DNA of 64,000 nt from Candidatus Thiodiazotropha sp. (ex Monitilora ramsayi). Lineage in GTDB: Bacteria; Pseudomonadota; Gammaproteobacteria; Chromatiales; Chromatiaceae. The notes under the pieces are model-generated. The model had not been told where the DNA came from and did no database searches. It saw only the letters and a list, made by a program, of their open reading frames with translations. The DNA lies in NCBI GenBank assembly GCA_025655575.1, contig JAHXIP010000004.1, positions 124,001 through 188,000 of the forward strand, written 5' to 3'. Below, piece by piece: positions 42,492-51,209 of this stretch. Numbering within the stretch: the first letter of the stretch is position 1; every line of letters begins with the position of its first letter. A program made the translations under genes and the position numbers.

Positions 42492-45041
42492 TTATTTCAT
42501 CTCTTTTCGACGTAACTGCAGCAAGACAATACCACCCAATATCAGCAGTGGAGGCAACAGAAACCAGCCACTGTCAGGTTGCCTCAATGCTGTGTAGTAG
42601 CCGGAAATTCGCAGCGTGTATCCAGGCTCCAGGCCTGCGCTCTCTGCCGGGCTCATGAAGGCAATATCGTCCACCCGAAGACTATCGCCATCCGCTTCGG
42701 TAATAAACCCCAATTGTTGCAGGCGACCTTCACCACTCACTGAAGAAAGTGCCAGCAGCACGTCACGCAACTGCAGGGAACCGTCATCCTGTTCCACCTC
42801 CACCTGCAGCCTGACGGCATCATCCGTCGAGAGACTTTGCAGATGGGTTTCAACCGCCGCTGCAGGCTGGATATCGTAGGCGGGATACAGTTGATCCCGC
42901 CAGAAATCGGGGCGGAACAGCGAGAAGGCAATCACCAGCAGTAACACGGTCTCCCACCAGCGGTTACGGATCATTAACCAACCCTGGGTGGCAGAGACGA
43001 ACAGCAGGATGGCGATGAGGCCCTGCCCGGCAACCTGAATAAAATCAACCACACTCTCGACGCCGATCAGCAGCAGTTCCGTATTGAAGATGAACATGAA
43101 GGGCAGAATGGCGGTTCGAATATCGTAATAGAAGGACTGAAGCCCGGTGCGGATCGGATCACCGCCGGAAATCCCCGCTGCCGCATAGGCAGCCAGCCCG
43201 ACCGGTGGCGTATCGTCAGCCAGAATACCGAAATAGAAGACGAACATATGTACCGCCACCAGAGGAATCTCCAACCCGTGGGAGGCTGAAAGCTGCACGA
43301 TGACCGGCGCCATCAGGGTAGAGACGACAATATAGTTGGCGGTGGTGGGCAGACCCATGCCGAGGATCATGCAGATAATGGCAGTCAGCAGCAGCATGAG
43401 AAACACGGAGCCCAATGACAAGGTCTCGATCAACTCACCCAATACCTGCCCGATACCCGTGAGACTCACCGTACCGACCACGATACCCGCGGTCGCTGTC
43501 GCCACACCGATCCCGATCATATTGCGGGCACCGTTTTCCAACCCTTTCACAAGCGAGAAAAAACCCTGCCACAACCCCGCTGTCACCCACTGACCCGCGA
43601 ACAGGGCGCGAAGCCCCTCCTGGGTCAACTGAATGAATATCATCAGACAGATCGCATAAAACACCGAAGTGGCCGGCGAGAGTCTCAACAGCATCAGACA
43701 CCACACCAACACCAGAATCGGCAACAAATAGTGGAGTCCGCCCAGCAGGGCTTCCTGGGGGCTGAGTGACTCTGCGTCATCCCGCTCCTTTTGACGAAGA
43801 CCGCATCGCACTTCACAAAAGATCAGCAACACATAGAGCGCAATGATAAGACCGCTGTTGAGATAGAAGGCAAGATCACCAAACAGCCGGTTCACGCCAT
43901 CGATAAGCAGATATGCCAGAAGAAAAAATGTTGCTGTACCGGCAAGTGTCAATGCCCAGCTTAACAGCCGCTGTCGCTGGCTGATCCGACGTTGTCGCTG
44001 CGTTCCCTGCATACCGGACTTAATCGCCTCCAAGTGCACCAGGTACATCAATGCGATGTAGCTCAACACTGCAGGTAAAAAAGCGTGTTTGATCACTTCC
44101 AAATAGGAGAGATTGAGATACTCCACCATCAAAAAAGCCGCCGCCCCCATGACCGGCGGCATAATCTGTCCGTTGGTGGAGGCAGCCACCTCGATAGCAC
44201 CCGATTTCTCCGCAGAGAACCCAACCTTCTTCATCAAAGGGATGGTGAAAGTGCCGGTAGTAACCACATTGGCAATGGACGAACCTGACACCATGCCGGT
44301 CAGACCCGATGCGAGAACACCCGCCTTGGCAGGTCCGCCACGCATGTGCCCCACCAGGGAATAGGCAACCCGAATGAAATAGTGGCCGCCACCCGCCTGC
44401 TCCAGCAGACTGCCGAAAAGCACAAAAAGAAACACAAAGCCCGCCGAGACACCGACGGCCACCCCGAAGACCCCTTCGGTGGAGAGCCACTGATGAGAGG
44501 CAAGGCGTTGCAGAGAGGCCCCCTTATGCGCCAGCAGATCCGGCAGCCAGGGACCGGCCAAGGAGTAGATAAGAAAACAGCCCGCAATCACCGTCAACGG
44601 CCAGCCCAGTGCCCGCCTGGTAGCCTCCAGCAACAACAAAACACCAGCTACGGCGACTGTCACATCCAGCGTTGTCGGTGCGCCTGCCCGGTCAGCGAGT
44701 TGTTCATAAAACAGATAGAGGTATGCGGCACAAAAAGTAGCCACCAAGGCAAGCAGCCAATCGATCCATGGGATGACATGAACGATGACACCCCGCTTGC
44801 GCGGGAAGGAGAGATAGACCAGAAAAATCGCAAAGGCGAGATGAATCGAACGGATCTCTGTATCGTTGAAAACACCGATTCCCCAGGTAAATGGCAGCGG
44901 CGAAGCCACCCAGAGCTGAAATAACGCCCACACCAAGGCAGTCCCCAACAGAAAGGATTTCGCCCAGCCCGTGGGTTGGCGGCCGCCATATTCACTGGCT
45001 TCGATCACTTCTAGCTGGGAGGGTCCGACGGACTGATTCAT
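42492..45041 (-). CDS. TRAP transporter fused permease (TAXI type, with DUF3394)
   Basis: An 849-residue inner-membrane protein. It fuses the small DctQ-like (residues 25-170) and large DctM-like permeases: GSLLEQAGGGHYFIRVAYSLVGHMRGGPAKAGVLASGLTGMVSGSS, NVVTTGTFTIPLMKKVGFSAEKSG, MILGMGLPTTANYIVVSTLMAPV, FYFGILADDTPPVGLAAYAAAGISGGDP. A C-terminal DUF3394 region (about 680-849) ends in a last helix. It imports a small carboxylate-like solute with Na+ or H+, with a TAXI binding protein. That partner is at 48123, not adjacent. Confidence 0.93.
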   Translation of the reverse strand: MNQSVGPSQLEVIEASEYGGRQPTGWAKSFLLGTALVWALFQLWVASPLPFTWGIGVFNDTEIRSIHLAFAIFLVYLSFPRKRGVIVHVIPWIDWLLALVATFCAAYLYLFYEQLADRAGAPTTLDVTVAVAGVLLLLEATRRALGWPLTVIAGCFLIYSLAGPWLPDLLAHKGASLQRLASHQWLSTEGVFGVAVGVSAGFVFLFVLFGSLLEQAGGGHYFIRVAYSLVGHMRGGPAKAGVLASGLTGMVSGSSIANVVTTGTFTIPLMKKVGFSAEKSGAIEVAASTNGQIMPPVMGAAAFLMVEYLNLSYLEVIKHAFLPAVLSYIALMYLVHLEAIKSGMQGTQRQRRISQRQRLLSWALTLAGTATFFLLAYLLIDGVNRLFGDLAFYLNSGLIIALYVLLIFCEVRCGLRQKERDDAESLSPQEALLGGLHYLLPILVLVWCLMLLRLSPATSVFYAICLMIFIQLTQEGLRALFAGQWVTAGLWQGFFSLVKGLENGARNMIGIGVATATAGIVVGTVSLTGIGQVLGELIETLSLGSVFLMLLLTAIICMILGMGLPTTANYIVVSTLMAPVIVQLSASHGLEIPLVAVHMFVFYFGILADDTPPVGLAAYAAAGISGGDPIRTGLQSFYYDIRTAILPFMFIFNTELLLIGVESVVDFIQVAGQGLIAILLFVSATQGWLMIRNRWWETVLLLVIAFSLFRPDFWRDQLYPAYDIQPAAAVETHLQSLSTDDAVRLQVEVEQDDGSLQLRDVLLALSSVSGEGRLQQLGFITEADGDSLRVDDIAFMSPAESAGLEPGYTLRISGYYTALRQPDSGWFLLPPLLILGGIVLLQLRRKEMK

Positions 45042-45144
45042 CGCAGATTCGCCACTTTTTTTACACTCGTGCTAAGTATCGTTATGAGTGGGTTATGTTA
45101 GAATTTGCCGTTTGTTCACATAGATCTCCAGGAATTTCCAACTC

Positions 45145-45876
45145 ATGCGCAACAAACACTTCCTCGTTACTCTAACACTCTGTCTCCTCGCAGTAATCAA
45201 CGCACCGCTCATGGCTGAGGAAAGCACCTGGAAACATGAGATCGAAGCCGGCCTGAACGGTTCCACCGGTAATTCCGAATCGATGAACCTCCATGCCGGC
45301 TACAGCGCCGCTTACAAAGACGACACGGACGGCTGGAAATTCGTCACCGCCTACGACAAGGCAAAAAGTGACGGCGTGGAGTCGAGAAACCAGTTTTTCG
45401 CAGACCTGCTGAAGGATTGGTTCTGGCAGGACAGCCCCTGGTTCGCTTTCGCCCAGGGCCGATATGACTGGGATGAATTCAAAGACTGGGACTACCGTCT
45501 GTCAGCCTCCGGTGGCGCAGGTTACGAATTCCTGAAGAGCGATGCTTGGTACGTGGTTGGCCGCTTCGGTCTCGGCGGCAACAAAACCTATGGCGATGCG
45601 GATGAGGAGTTCACACCGGAAGCCATTTTGGGCCTGGACGCAGCCTGGACGATCTCTGAGCGTGAATCCGCCAATTTTAAAACTACTTTTTACCCCAGCC
45701 TGGAAGACAGCGGCGAGTACCGCAATATCACCACCTTTGACTGGAAAATGAGCATCAGCGACAGAGGCAACCTAGCCATGAAGATCGGCCTGATCAATGA
45801 GTACGATTCGCAGGCTGCACCCGGGATCGACAAGAATGACTTCAAATACAATCTGTCTCTGGTCTGGGGTCTTTAA
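45145..45876 (+). CDS. DUF481 family outer-membrane beta-barrel protein
   Basis: A 243-residue exported protein. The signal peptide ends at MAEES (MRNKHFLVTLTLCLLAVINAPLMA). The mature sequence has alternating aromatic strands typical of DUF481/YdiY barrels: WKHEIEAGLNGSTGNSESMN, WFAFAQGRYDWDEFKDWDYRLSASGGAGYEFL, and a terminal strand NDFKYNLSLVWGL ending in Leu. Divergent from the TRAP permease; the 103-bp gap should hold both promoters. Confidence 0.9.
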   Translation: MRNKHFLVTLTLCLLAVINAPLMAEESTWKHEIEAGLNGSTGNSESMNLHAGYSAAYKDDTDGWKFVTAYDKAKSDGVESRNQFFADLLKDWFWQDSPWFAFAQGRYDWDEFKDWDYRLSASGGAGYEFLKSDAWYVVGRFGLGGNKTYGDADEEFTPEAILGLDAAWTISERESANFKTTFYPSLEDSGEYRNITTFDWKMSISDRGNLAMKIGLINEYDSQAAPGIDKNDFKYNLSLVWGL

Positions 45877-45902
45877 CCATCCACACTGACAATCAAATGT
45901 AG

Positions 45903-45921
45903 GGTGCGGCTCTGCCGCACC
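45903..45921. repeat. REP-like palindrome after the DUF481 gene
   Basis: GGTGCGGC-TCT-GCCGCACC: a perfect 8-bp stem with a 3-nt loop, 26 bp past the stop. No T-run. It may be an interspersed palindrome or an mRNA-end structure between two convergent genes. Confidence 0.6.
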
Positions 45922-45981
45922 TAGGCGTGAGAGAAGACCCAGCCTGCTAATTTTCTATCCATGCTGTCAGCGATAAACCCG

Positions 45982-46290
45982 CTAGCGGATGTTTGCCACA
46001 ACAATACTGAAACTCACACCCAGGTACCAACCTACTGCTAATAATGAAGCCATCGTGTCTGATGCTGCACTTAATCCTTTCTTCACAACCACAGCATAGT
46101 AAGCCGACATAAACGCAAGGGTTTGAACGATCACCAGCAACATCACCAGAGCGCCACCACCCATGAGTATGTGGGGGTAAGGAAACAAGTAGGCAAGCAT
46201 GAGGGAAGGAACTTCTGACCAATCCACAAAAACAAGCCATACCATCAGCGTAAACAGAGTAAGAAAGAAATAAACGATCCCCACCACCAT
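45982..46290 (-). CDS. Small membrane protein, unknown function
   Basis: A 102-residue protein I do not recognise. It has three hydrophobic segments: VVGIVYFFLTLFTLMVWLVFV, LMGGGALVMLLVIVQTLAFM, and ASLLAVGWYLGVSFSIVVANI. GGGAGAG precedes the ATG at 46290. It has palindromic repeats on either side (45903 and 46333). Confidence 0.62.
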   Translation of the reverse strand: MVVGIVYFFLTLFTLMVWLVFVDWSEVPSLMLAYLFPYPHILMGGGALVMLLVIVQTLAFMSAYYAVVVKKGLSAASDTMASLLAVGWYLGVSFSIVVANIR

Positions 46291-46332
46291 CTCACGCTCT
46301 CCCTTTGCATAGCGCTTCCAGCATTTCAGCGT

Positions 46333-46365
46333 GTAGGTTGGGGCGACACAGGAGGCCCAACCTAC
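46333..46365. repeat. Interspersed palindrome GTAGGTTGGG / CCCAACCTAC
   Basis: A perfect 10-bp inverted repeat with a 13-nt loop, between two genes on the reverse strand. Repeats of the type TAGGTTGGG...CCCAACCTA recur in many gammaproteobacterial genomes, but only one copy is in this window. Confidence 0.6.
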
Positions 46366-46480
46366 CTGTCTGGAAATATTGATACTGATTGAGGAAAAGA
46401 ATGGATCTTAAGCTTTAAATCGGAGCGCTCACTACCCTATCTTAAAACACTGCTGTTTTTTAAAATCTATTCGGCTTTTC

Positions 46481-46843
46481 CTAGTTCAAGTCCAGCGGCA
46501 TGCCTTCAGTCAGATATTTTGCATAGACCCAGCCCGTAACGTCTTTATATCTTACTTTGCACCAACGCATTTCCATGGCCAGCTTTCTCTCGGCATCGCT
46601 GAACCTTTCCCATTCTGAGAAGGTGAAGTTCGGATAACAGGCAAGATTGACCAGACTTTTGAACCCCCCCGGTATCCTGCCGACAATGGAAAACTCGATT
46701 GAGGGACCGGCGCGCAGGTTGAGATGACTGTTTGCTGCAATACCGTTAACCGCCCAATAATCGGGACCATCCGCCTCAGACATTACCTGTGCAGAGAAAA
46801 ATTGCATGGCTAGGCATAAACAAAACAGGAAAACGGTACGCAT
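46481..46843 (-). CDS. SH3b domain secreted protein
   Basis: A 120-residue protein with a signal peptide (MRTVFLFCLCLAMQFFSAQVMS). It has a bacterial SH3 domain: YWAVNGIAANSHLNLRAGPSIEFSIVGRIPGGF ... WCKVRYKDVTGWVYAKYLTEG. SH3b domains bind cell-wall peptides or metals. It starts 9 bp after the amidase gene's stop, so the two are probably co-transcribed. Confidence 0.85.
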   Translation of the reverse strand: MRTVFLFCLCLAMQFFSAQVMSEADGPDYWAVNGIAANSHLNLRAGPSIEFSIVGRIPGGFKSLVNLACYPNFTFSEWERFSDAERKLAMEMRWCKVRYKDVTGWVYAKYLTEGMPLDLN

Positions 46844-46852
46844 CGGTTCGTC

Positions 46853-47485
46853 TTACTCCAGCCTGGGATCGATGAATGAGACTTGCGCCACATGAGGTAT
46901 TAGCTTCTTGCCAGGGCAGGCCGTCTTTTTAAAGTCCTGATGAAAGAAAACAGCACGATCCTGTGGCCGCATCGATCCTAGATTTTTCATTGGCTTGAAC
47001 GTGCCGTAATCCGGGTGGCTGGGACTGTACTTGAGCCAACCGAGGAAATAGGAAACCAGAAACATACGCTTTGCAATGTCATAGTTCTTGACCGCTTTAT
47101 TCTCGAAGTCACCGGCAAAGCTGATACCGATGCCCTGCGAGTTGTGTCCTTTGGTATGTGCGCCGGTACGATCCTCCCCCCTGCCCTCGCAGACTATAAT
47201 CTTTGTCGATCCCGCCATGAAGAAAACGACAAAGCTATAAGGCACATCCATACCCAGATCCGGCCTGACGGTTTGCAGCTTTTTCATCATGCCAAATACT
47301 TCCTTTTCCGTTTCCCACAGATTCGGAGAGGTATCACTGGTATCGGGCATGACGGTATGGTGGATAATGACATGAGTCCGTCTGTCTCGACCGACTTTAT
47401 AACCTTTGCGCGGGTGATCGGGATCAGCGCCCCAAGTCTCTCTGTCGACATAAACCAACCCTGGTACGATTTCGAATTTAGTCAT
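46853..47485 (-). CDS. Peptidoglycan-recognition (PGRP)/amidase_2 family protein without signal peptide
   Basis: A 210-residue zinc amidase of the T7-lysozyme/PGRP fold. RTHVIIHHTVMPDTS holds the first Zn His. AHTKGHNSQGIGISFAGDFENK is the PGRP core. HQDFKKTACPGKKL holds the second His and the Cys ligand, with the Thr seen in active PGRPs. It should cut the lactoyl-L-Ala bond of peptidoglycan. There is no signal peptide or membrane helix, so the enzyme stays in the cytoplasm unless exported by another route. Start ATG at 47485 is upstream of the first conserved strand. It is followed by a secreted SH3b protein. Confidence 0.88.
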   Translation of the reverse strand: MTKFEIVPGLVYVDRETWGADPDHPRKGYKVGRDRRTHVIIHHTVMPDTSDTSPNLWETEKEVFGMMKKLQTVRPDLGMDVPYSFVVFFMAGSTKIIVCEGRGEDRTGAHTKGHNSQGIGISFAGDFENKAVKNYDIAKRMFLVSYFLGWLKYSPSHPDYGTFKPMKNLGSMRPQDRAVFFHQDFKKTACPGKKLIPHVAQVSFIDPRLE

Positions 47486-47722
47486 GTCTCGCCTCCTTGA
47501 TACTAAATTTTTTGTTTATTGAAGAAATCCGTTCATGCCACAAAACCCGCCCATTCTCTATTCTTCAATGAAAAAGTGTATAACTGAAAAGGTCTTGTTT
47601 GTTTCAATTATTTGATTCAGGTATTTTTCTGAATTAATCTGCCTGCACTTGATTTAATAAAGATTAATTGAACATCATCAGAGTTATTTACACCAACCCC
47701 ATCCAGCTATCGTTATAGTTGT
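47486..47722. other. AT-rich intergenic region
   Basis: A 237-bp AT-rich gap between two reverse-strand genes. It should hold the promoter of the amidase-SH3b pair. No hairpin or repeat stands out. Confidence 0.4.
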
Positions 47723-48016
47723 TTAGACTGCTCTTTTTAGCCGTATAACAAGGCGATAATAGAGTGCAGCCAACATAGCCGACAGTATGCCTCCCGCCTC
47801 AATAGAGACCACCGCGGCATAACCCCATGAACCACTGTAATGCTGTACTCCGATCAAAATCAGAAGCCAAACGATCATTGCCACAACAAGACTCTGTTTT
47901 AATACTTTTTGCCTGTTGGATGTTAATAACGATTCACAGTCCGGACATTCAAAATGCTCTTTTTTCACCAACCAGTTGGCAATTACCCCCCCACAAACAG
48001 GGCATCTATAACTCAT
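47723..48016 (-). CDS. Small zinc-ribbon membrane protein, unknown function
   Basis: A 97-residue protein. The N-terminal zinc ribbon (YRCPVCGGVIANW ... FECPDCESLL, two CPxC pairs) is followed by two membrane helices (VVAMIVWLLILIGVQHY, AAVVSIEAGGILSAMLAALYYRLV). It resembles short zinc-ribbon membrane proteins often annotated as hypothetical. GAGAG precedes the ATG. Monocistronic. Confidence 0.68.
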   Translation of the reverse strand: MSYRCPVCGGVIANWLVKKEHFECPDCESLLTSNRQKVLKQSLVVAMIVWLLILIGVQHYSGSWGYAAVVSIEAGGILSAMLAALYYRLVIRLKRAV

Positions 48017-48122
48017 AACGCTCTCAGTTATAATTGCAGCATACAGTCAAGCAAAATCATGAAGATCTATTTACCCCCGGCAATAGACAATCTCTAAAAC
48101 CTAATAATCTGAGTGTCCTGAC

Positions 48123-49073
48123 TCAAAGCAATCCTGCTTCTTTATAGTATTTCAAAGCGCCAGCATGAAATGGGGCGGAATTCCCCTTCAGCATATCTGC
48201 CGCTTGCAGATGCTTGAATGCCGGATGAAGTTCACGGAAGTTATCCAGATTTTCAAACACGGCTTTCACCAGTTCGTAGACAACATTTTCATCAACCTTC
48301 GATGAGGTCACCAGGGTCGCCTTGACGCCGAAGGTTTGGGTGTCCCCATCGCTACCACGATACATGCCACCGGGAACAGTCGCAGATGCATAGTAGGGGT
48401 TGGCGTCGATTAATGCTTCGACCACAGGCCCATCAACCGGCACCAGGTGTGCATCACAGGCAGTGGCGGCCTCTTTGATGGATGCATTGGGATGACCCAC
48501 GGTGTAGATCATGGCGTCAATCTTATTGTCGCACAGGGCACGCGCCTGTTCGGTGGCTTTCAGTTCAGCGGCGAGCTTGAATGAGGCTTTGCTCCATCCC
48601 AGTTTCTGCATCAACACTTCCATGGTGCCTCGCTGGCCTGACCCCGGGTTACCGATATTGACCCGCTTGCCCTGCAGGTCCTTGAAGGTCTTGATGCCGC
48701 TGTCGTCTCTTGCCATCACGGTGAAGGGTTCACTATGTATGGAGAAGACGGCACGAAGATCCTTATTGCCACCCTGTTCGGTAAATTTAGAACTGCCTTG
48801 ATAGGCATGATACTGCCAATCAGACTGCGCGACGCCGAAATCGAGTTCACCATTCGCAATGGTGTTGAGATTGAATATCGAACCTCCGGTGGATTCCACC
48901 GAGCAGCGAATACCGTGCGACTTTCTCTCCTTATTGAGTAGCCGGCAAATCGCGCCGCCCGTCGGATAATAGACGCCGGTGAGGCCGCCTGTACCGATAC
49001 TGGTAAAACGCTGATCTGCACCGAATGCGATTAACGGCAATAGAAACAGTAACAATCCGATGGACCTTTTCAT
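48123..49073 (-). CDS. TAXI family TRAP transporter solute-binding protein
   Basis: A protein of about 316 residues with a signal peptide (MKRSIGLLLFLLPLIAFGADQ). Typical TAXI motifs: FTSIGTGGLTGVYYPTGGAICRLLN, ESTGGSIFNLNTIANGELDFGVAQSDWQYHAYQG, KRVNIGNPGSGQRGTMEVLM. It captures the solute in the periplasm for the fused permease encoded at 42492. ATG at 49073 and GTG at 49076 are both possible starts. The gap to the permease gene is 3 kb. Confidence 0.93.
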   Translation of the reverse strand: MKRSIGLLLFLLPLIAFGADQRFTSIGTGGLTGVYYPTGGAICRLLNKERKSHGIRCSVESTGGSIFNLNTIANGELDFGVAQSDWQYHAYQGSSKFTEQGGNKDLRAVFSIHSEPFTVMARDDSGIKTFKDLQGKRVNIGNPGSGQRGTMEVLMQKLGWSKASFKLAAELKATEQARALCDNKIDAMIYTVGHPNASIKEAATACDAHLVPVDGPVVEALIDANPYYASATVPGGMYRGSDGDTQTFGVKATLVTSSKVDENVVYELVKAVFENLDNFRELHPAFKHLQAADMLKGNSAPFHAGALKYYKEAGLL

Positions 49074-49207
49074 CACGACTCTTCACTCCTGGCTTTTTTG
49101 ATCTGACGATACTATCAGACCCTTGATGGCTTTGTGGGTTTCCAGAAATTCCTCCAATCCTTCGTATGCCTTGTCTTGGCATACTTTATTGGCAGATCAG
49201 GGAAACG

Positions 49208-49990
49208 TTACTTTAGAAAGGCCTTCACTGTACGGGAAAAGACCTCGGGCTGCTCTGCGTAGAGCCAATGCCCGGTTCCATTGAGCATACGCAAGCGGGC
49301 ATGAGGAAAGTGTCTGTCAATCACGCTTCGATACTCGGGCAGGACATAGTCAGAGCGCTCACCATAAACGAACAGCACTTCACCCGGAAAAGCCAGATCG
49401 TTCAAAGCCGGAAATCCCGCCAACACCATCACTTCCCGGTTGAGCACCGAGAGATTGCATCGCCATTGCCAGCCATCCACACCTTTCACCAGGTTTTGCA
49501 ACAGGTATTGGCGGACCAACCGTTCCGGCACCCGACGTGAAAGATACTGATCTGCCGCTTCCCGGCCCTGAAGCTCATCCAGCGGGAGTTCGAACAGGCC
49601 CTGGAAGATCTGCTCAAAACGGTTGTGATAGGACACCGGGGCCATATCCGCCACGACCAGTTGATCCACCCTTTCCGGGTGATTCAGTGCCAGCCACATG
49701 GCGGTCTTACCACCCATGCTGTGACCCAGCAGGCTGACCGACTCCAACTCCAGCTGCGCCATCAACTTCAACAGATCTGAAGCCAGGGCTGGATAGTCCA
49801 TGGTTTCCGAATGGGGGGAACGGCCATGGTTACGCAGATCAGGCAGGATGAGATGGTAATCATCCTGTAGAGACTTCACCACCCCAAGCCAGTTGTTGGA
49901 TGAACCGAAAAGACCGTGTAACAGCATCAACACGGGCTTTCCTTTTTCTCCATATTCTCGATAGTAAAGGTCAACGGCAGCGGTGCTCAT
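49208..49990 (-). CDS. Alpha/beta-fold hydrolase (YbfF/esterase type)
   Basis: A 260-residue cytoplasmic hydrolase: LLHGLFGSSNNWLGVVKSL (oxyanion), ILPDLRNHGRSPHSE, nucleophile elbow LLGHSMGGKTAMWLAL, VVADMAPVSYH, and catalytic His in LNGTGHWLYAEQPE. The pattern fits the YbfF-like acyl-CoA or carboxylesterase subfamily. The ATG at 49990 overlaps the end of the methyltransferase gene by 4 bp. Confidence 0.9.
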   Translation of the reverse strand: MSTAAVDLYYREYGEKGKPVLMLLHGLFGSSNNWLGVVKSLQDDYHLILPDLRNHGRSPHSETMDYPALASDLLKLMAQLELESVSLLGHSMGGKTAMWLALNHPERVDQLVVADMAPVSYHNRFEQIFQGLFELPLDELQGREAADQYLSRRVPERLVRQYLLQNLVKGVDGWQWRCNLSVLNREVMVLAGFPALNDLAFPGEVLFVYGERSDYVLPEYRSVIDRHFPHARLRMLNGTGHWLYAEQPEVFSRTVKAFLK

Positions 49991-51198
49991 TGGGTCACCT
50001 CGCTGAATACTGTATTGGGCCTATAGATCAATTCTCTGGCCTCCAGTTCATACAAAACACTAAAAACCGCATCATGACTACAGCCGGATTCTGCAAGGCG
50101 ATTCGCTATCTGGTTACCGCTTAACTGAGATGAGGAGAGCTCACTAAGCGCCAGGACCTGCTGTTCACAAAGGGCTTCAGGCTCGAAGGGGGCTTGCAGT
50201 CGCAACTGATAAGACGATCCGCCACTCTCTTGAGATACCATTTTTACCTGTGGACTGTGGCAGAAAGTTGTCTGCGCAATGTCTGCCATGCTCAGTTCAT
50301 GTCGGGAATCCACCGCCTGCTTTGCTGCAACGAACGTGAGTTTTGGCCGATAGGAGAGCCGTTCAATCAAACGAAAACGTTGAAACGCATCCTGTTGCGA
50401 GAGTAATTGTCTTAATGACGGTTCTTCGAGAAGATGATCGATTGACCAGTCAGCCGGCTCCAACCAGCGGATAAATCGCAAACCGGCCGCCTCCAATAAC
50501 TGTTTGAGTGAATCCATGTCATAGCTGTTTTCATGCACATGCAAACAGCGATCGACGAACTCCACCTCATCGACATCAGCGGTGCCCTGCCAGCAGTTAC
50601 CTTTGAAAAGCGTGTGTTCGGCCACGTGGGCCAACGCCCTGGCTCTGACCAAGGAAGATGAGGCGGTCTCCTCCATACCCTCCAGCATGGTAAGTACATC
50701 TCTATATCGATCCAGGGGCTGCCGTCCGAAACTACCATCCACCATCAGGGCGATGACACCCTGGGTTGCCAGGTTCTCCTGTAGATGGATCAGGCCTTTC
50801 AGGGGATCACTGAGGTGGTGGATCACACCATAGGAAAGAATGAGGTCATAGCCGCCATCCATTGGGGGTATCGATGAAGCCTCGAGCAGATTGCCTTCTG
50901 CAAACCGCAGATGGGTCAAACCTTCGGATGAAGCTGCCTGTTGTGCCTCGCGGATGGCGACCCGGTTGATATCTATGCCGGTAAAATCAATGTCGGGTTG
51001 CAGGCGGGCGGCTGCCCGCAGATTCAAGGCACGGCCGCATCCGGCCTCAAGCACATGCAGCTTTTCACCGGCGCCTGCAGATCGTTCGATGTAACTCAAT
51101 AACAGCCGGGCATGGTAGCCGTCGCAGTCGACGGTCCCGCCCGGCGGATAAGGGTAGGTCTCGTAAAATGCCCGGACTTTGGAAGTGACCTTGTCCAA
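49987..51198 (-). CDS. Class I SAM-dependent methyltransferase with C-terminal extension
   Basis: A 403-residue protein. The N-terminus VRAFYETYPYPPGG is a motif seen in a group of stand-alone methyltransferases. The Rossmann core has HVLEAGCGRALNLRAAARL, DFTGIDINRVAI and DLILSYGVIHHLSDPLKG. Residues 230-403 form an extension of unknown role, ending in a helical region that could be a wing-helix (LSGNQIANRLAESGCSHDAVFSVLYELEARELIYR). It lies 11 bp after lpd and overlaps the hydrolase gene. The substrate is unknown; it lacks the cysteines expected of ArsM. Confidence 0.82.
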   Translation of the reverse strand: MDKVTSKVRAFYETYPYPPGGTVDCDGYHARLLLSYIERSAGAGEKLHVLEAGCGRALNLRAAARLQPDIDFTGIDINRVAIREAQQAASSEGLTHLRFAEGNLLEASSIPPMDGGYDLILSYGVIHHLSDPLKGLIHLQENLATQGVIALMVDGSFGRQPLDRYRDVLTMLEGMEETASSSLVRARALAHVAEHTLFKGNCWQGTADVDEVEFVDRCLHVHENSYDMDSLKQLLEAAGLRFIRWLEPADWSIDHLLEEPSLRQLLSQQDAFQRFRLIERLSYRPKLTFVAAKQAVDSRHELSMADIAQTTFCHSPQVKMVSQESGGSSYQLRLQAPFEPEALCEQQVLALSELSSSQLSGNQIANRLAESGCSHDAVFSVLYELEARELIYRPNTVFSEVTQ

Positions 51199-51209
51199 GG
51201 GTATCCGGG

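Noticed and set aside
49570..49595. GAACAGGCCCTGG resembling the dispersed repeat
   Set aside because: It lies inside the hydrolase coding sequence, matches only the inner 9-10 bases, and is explained by codons for FEQ-like residues.
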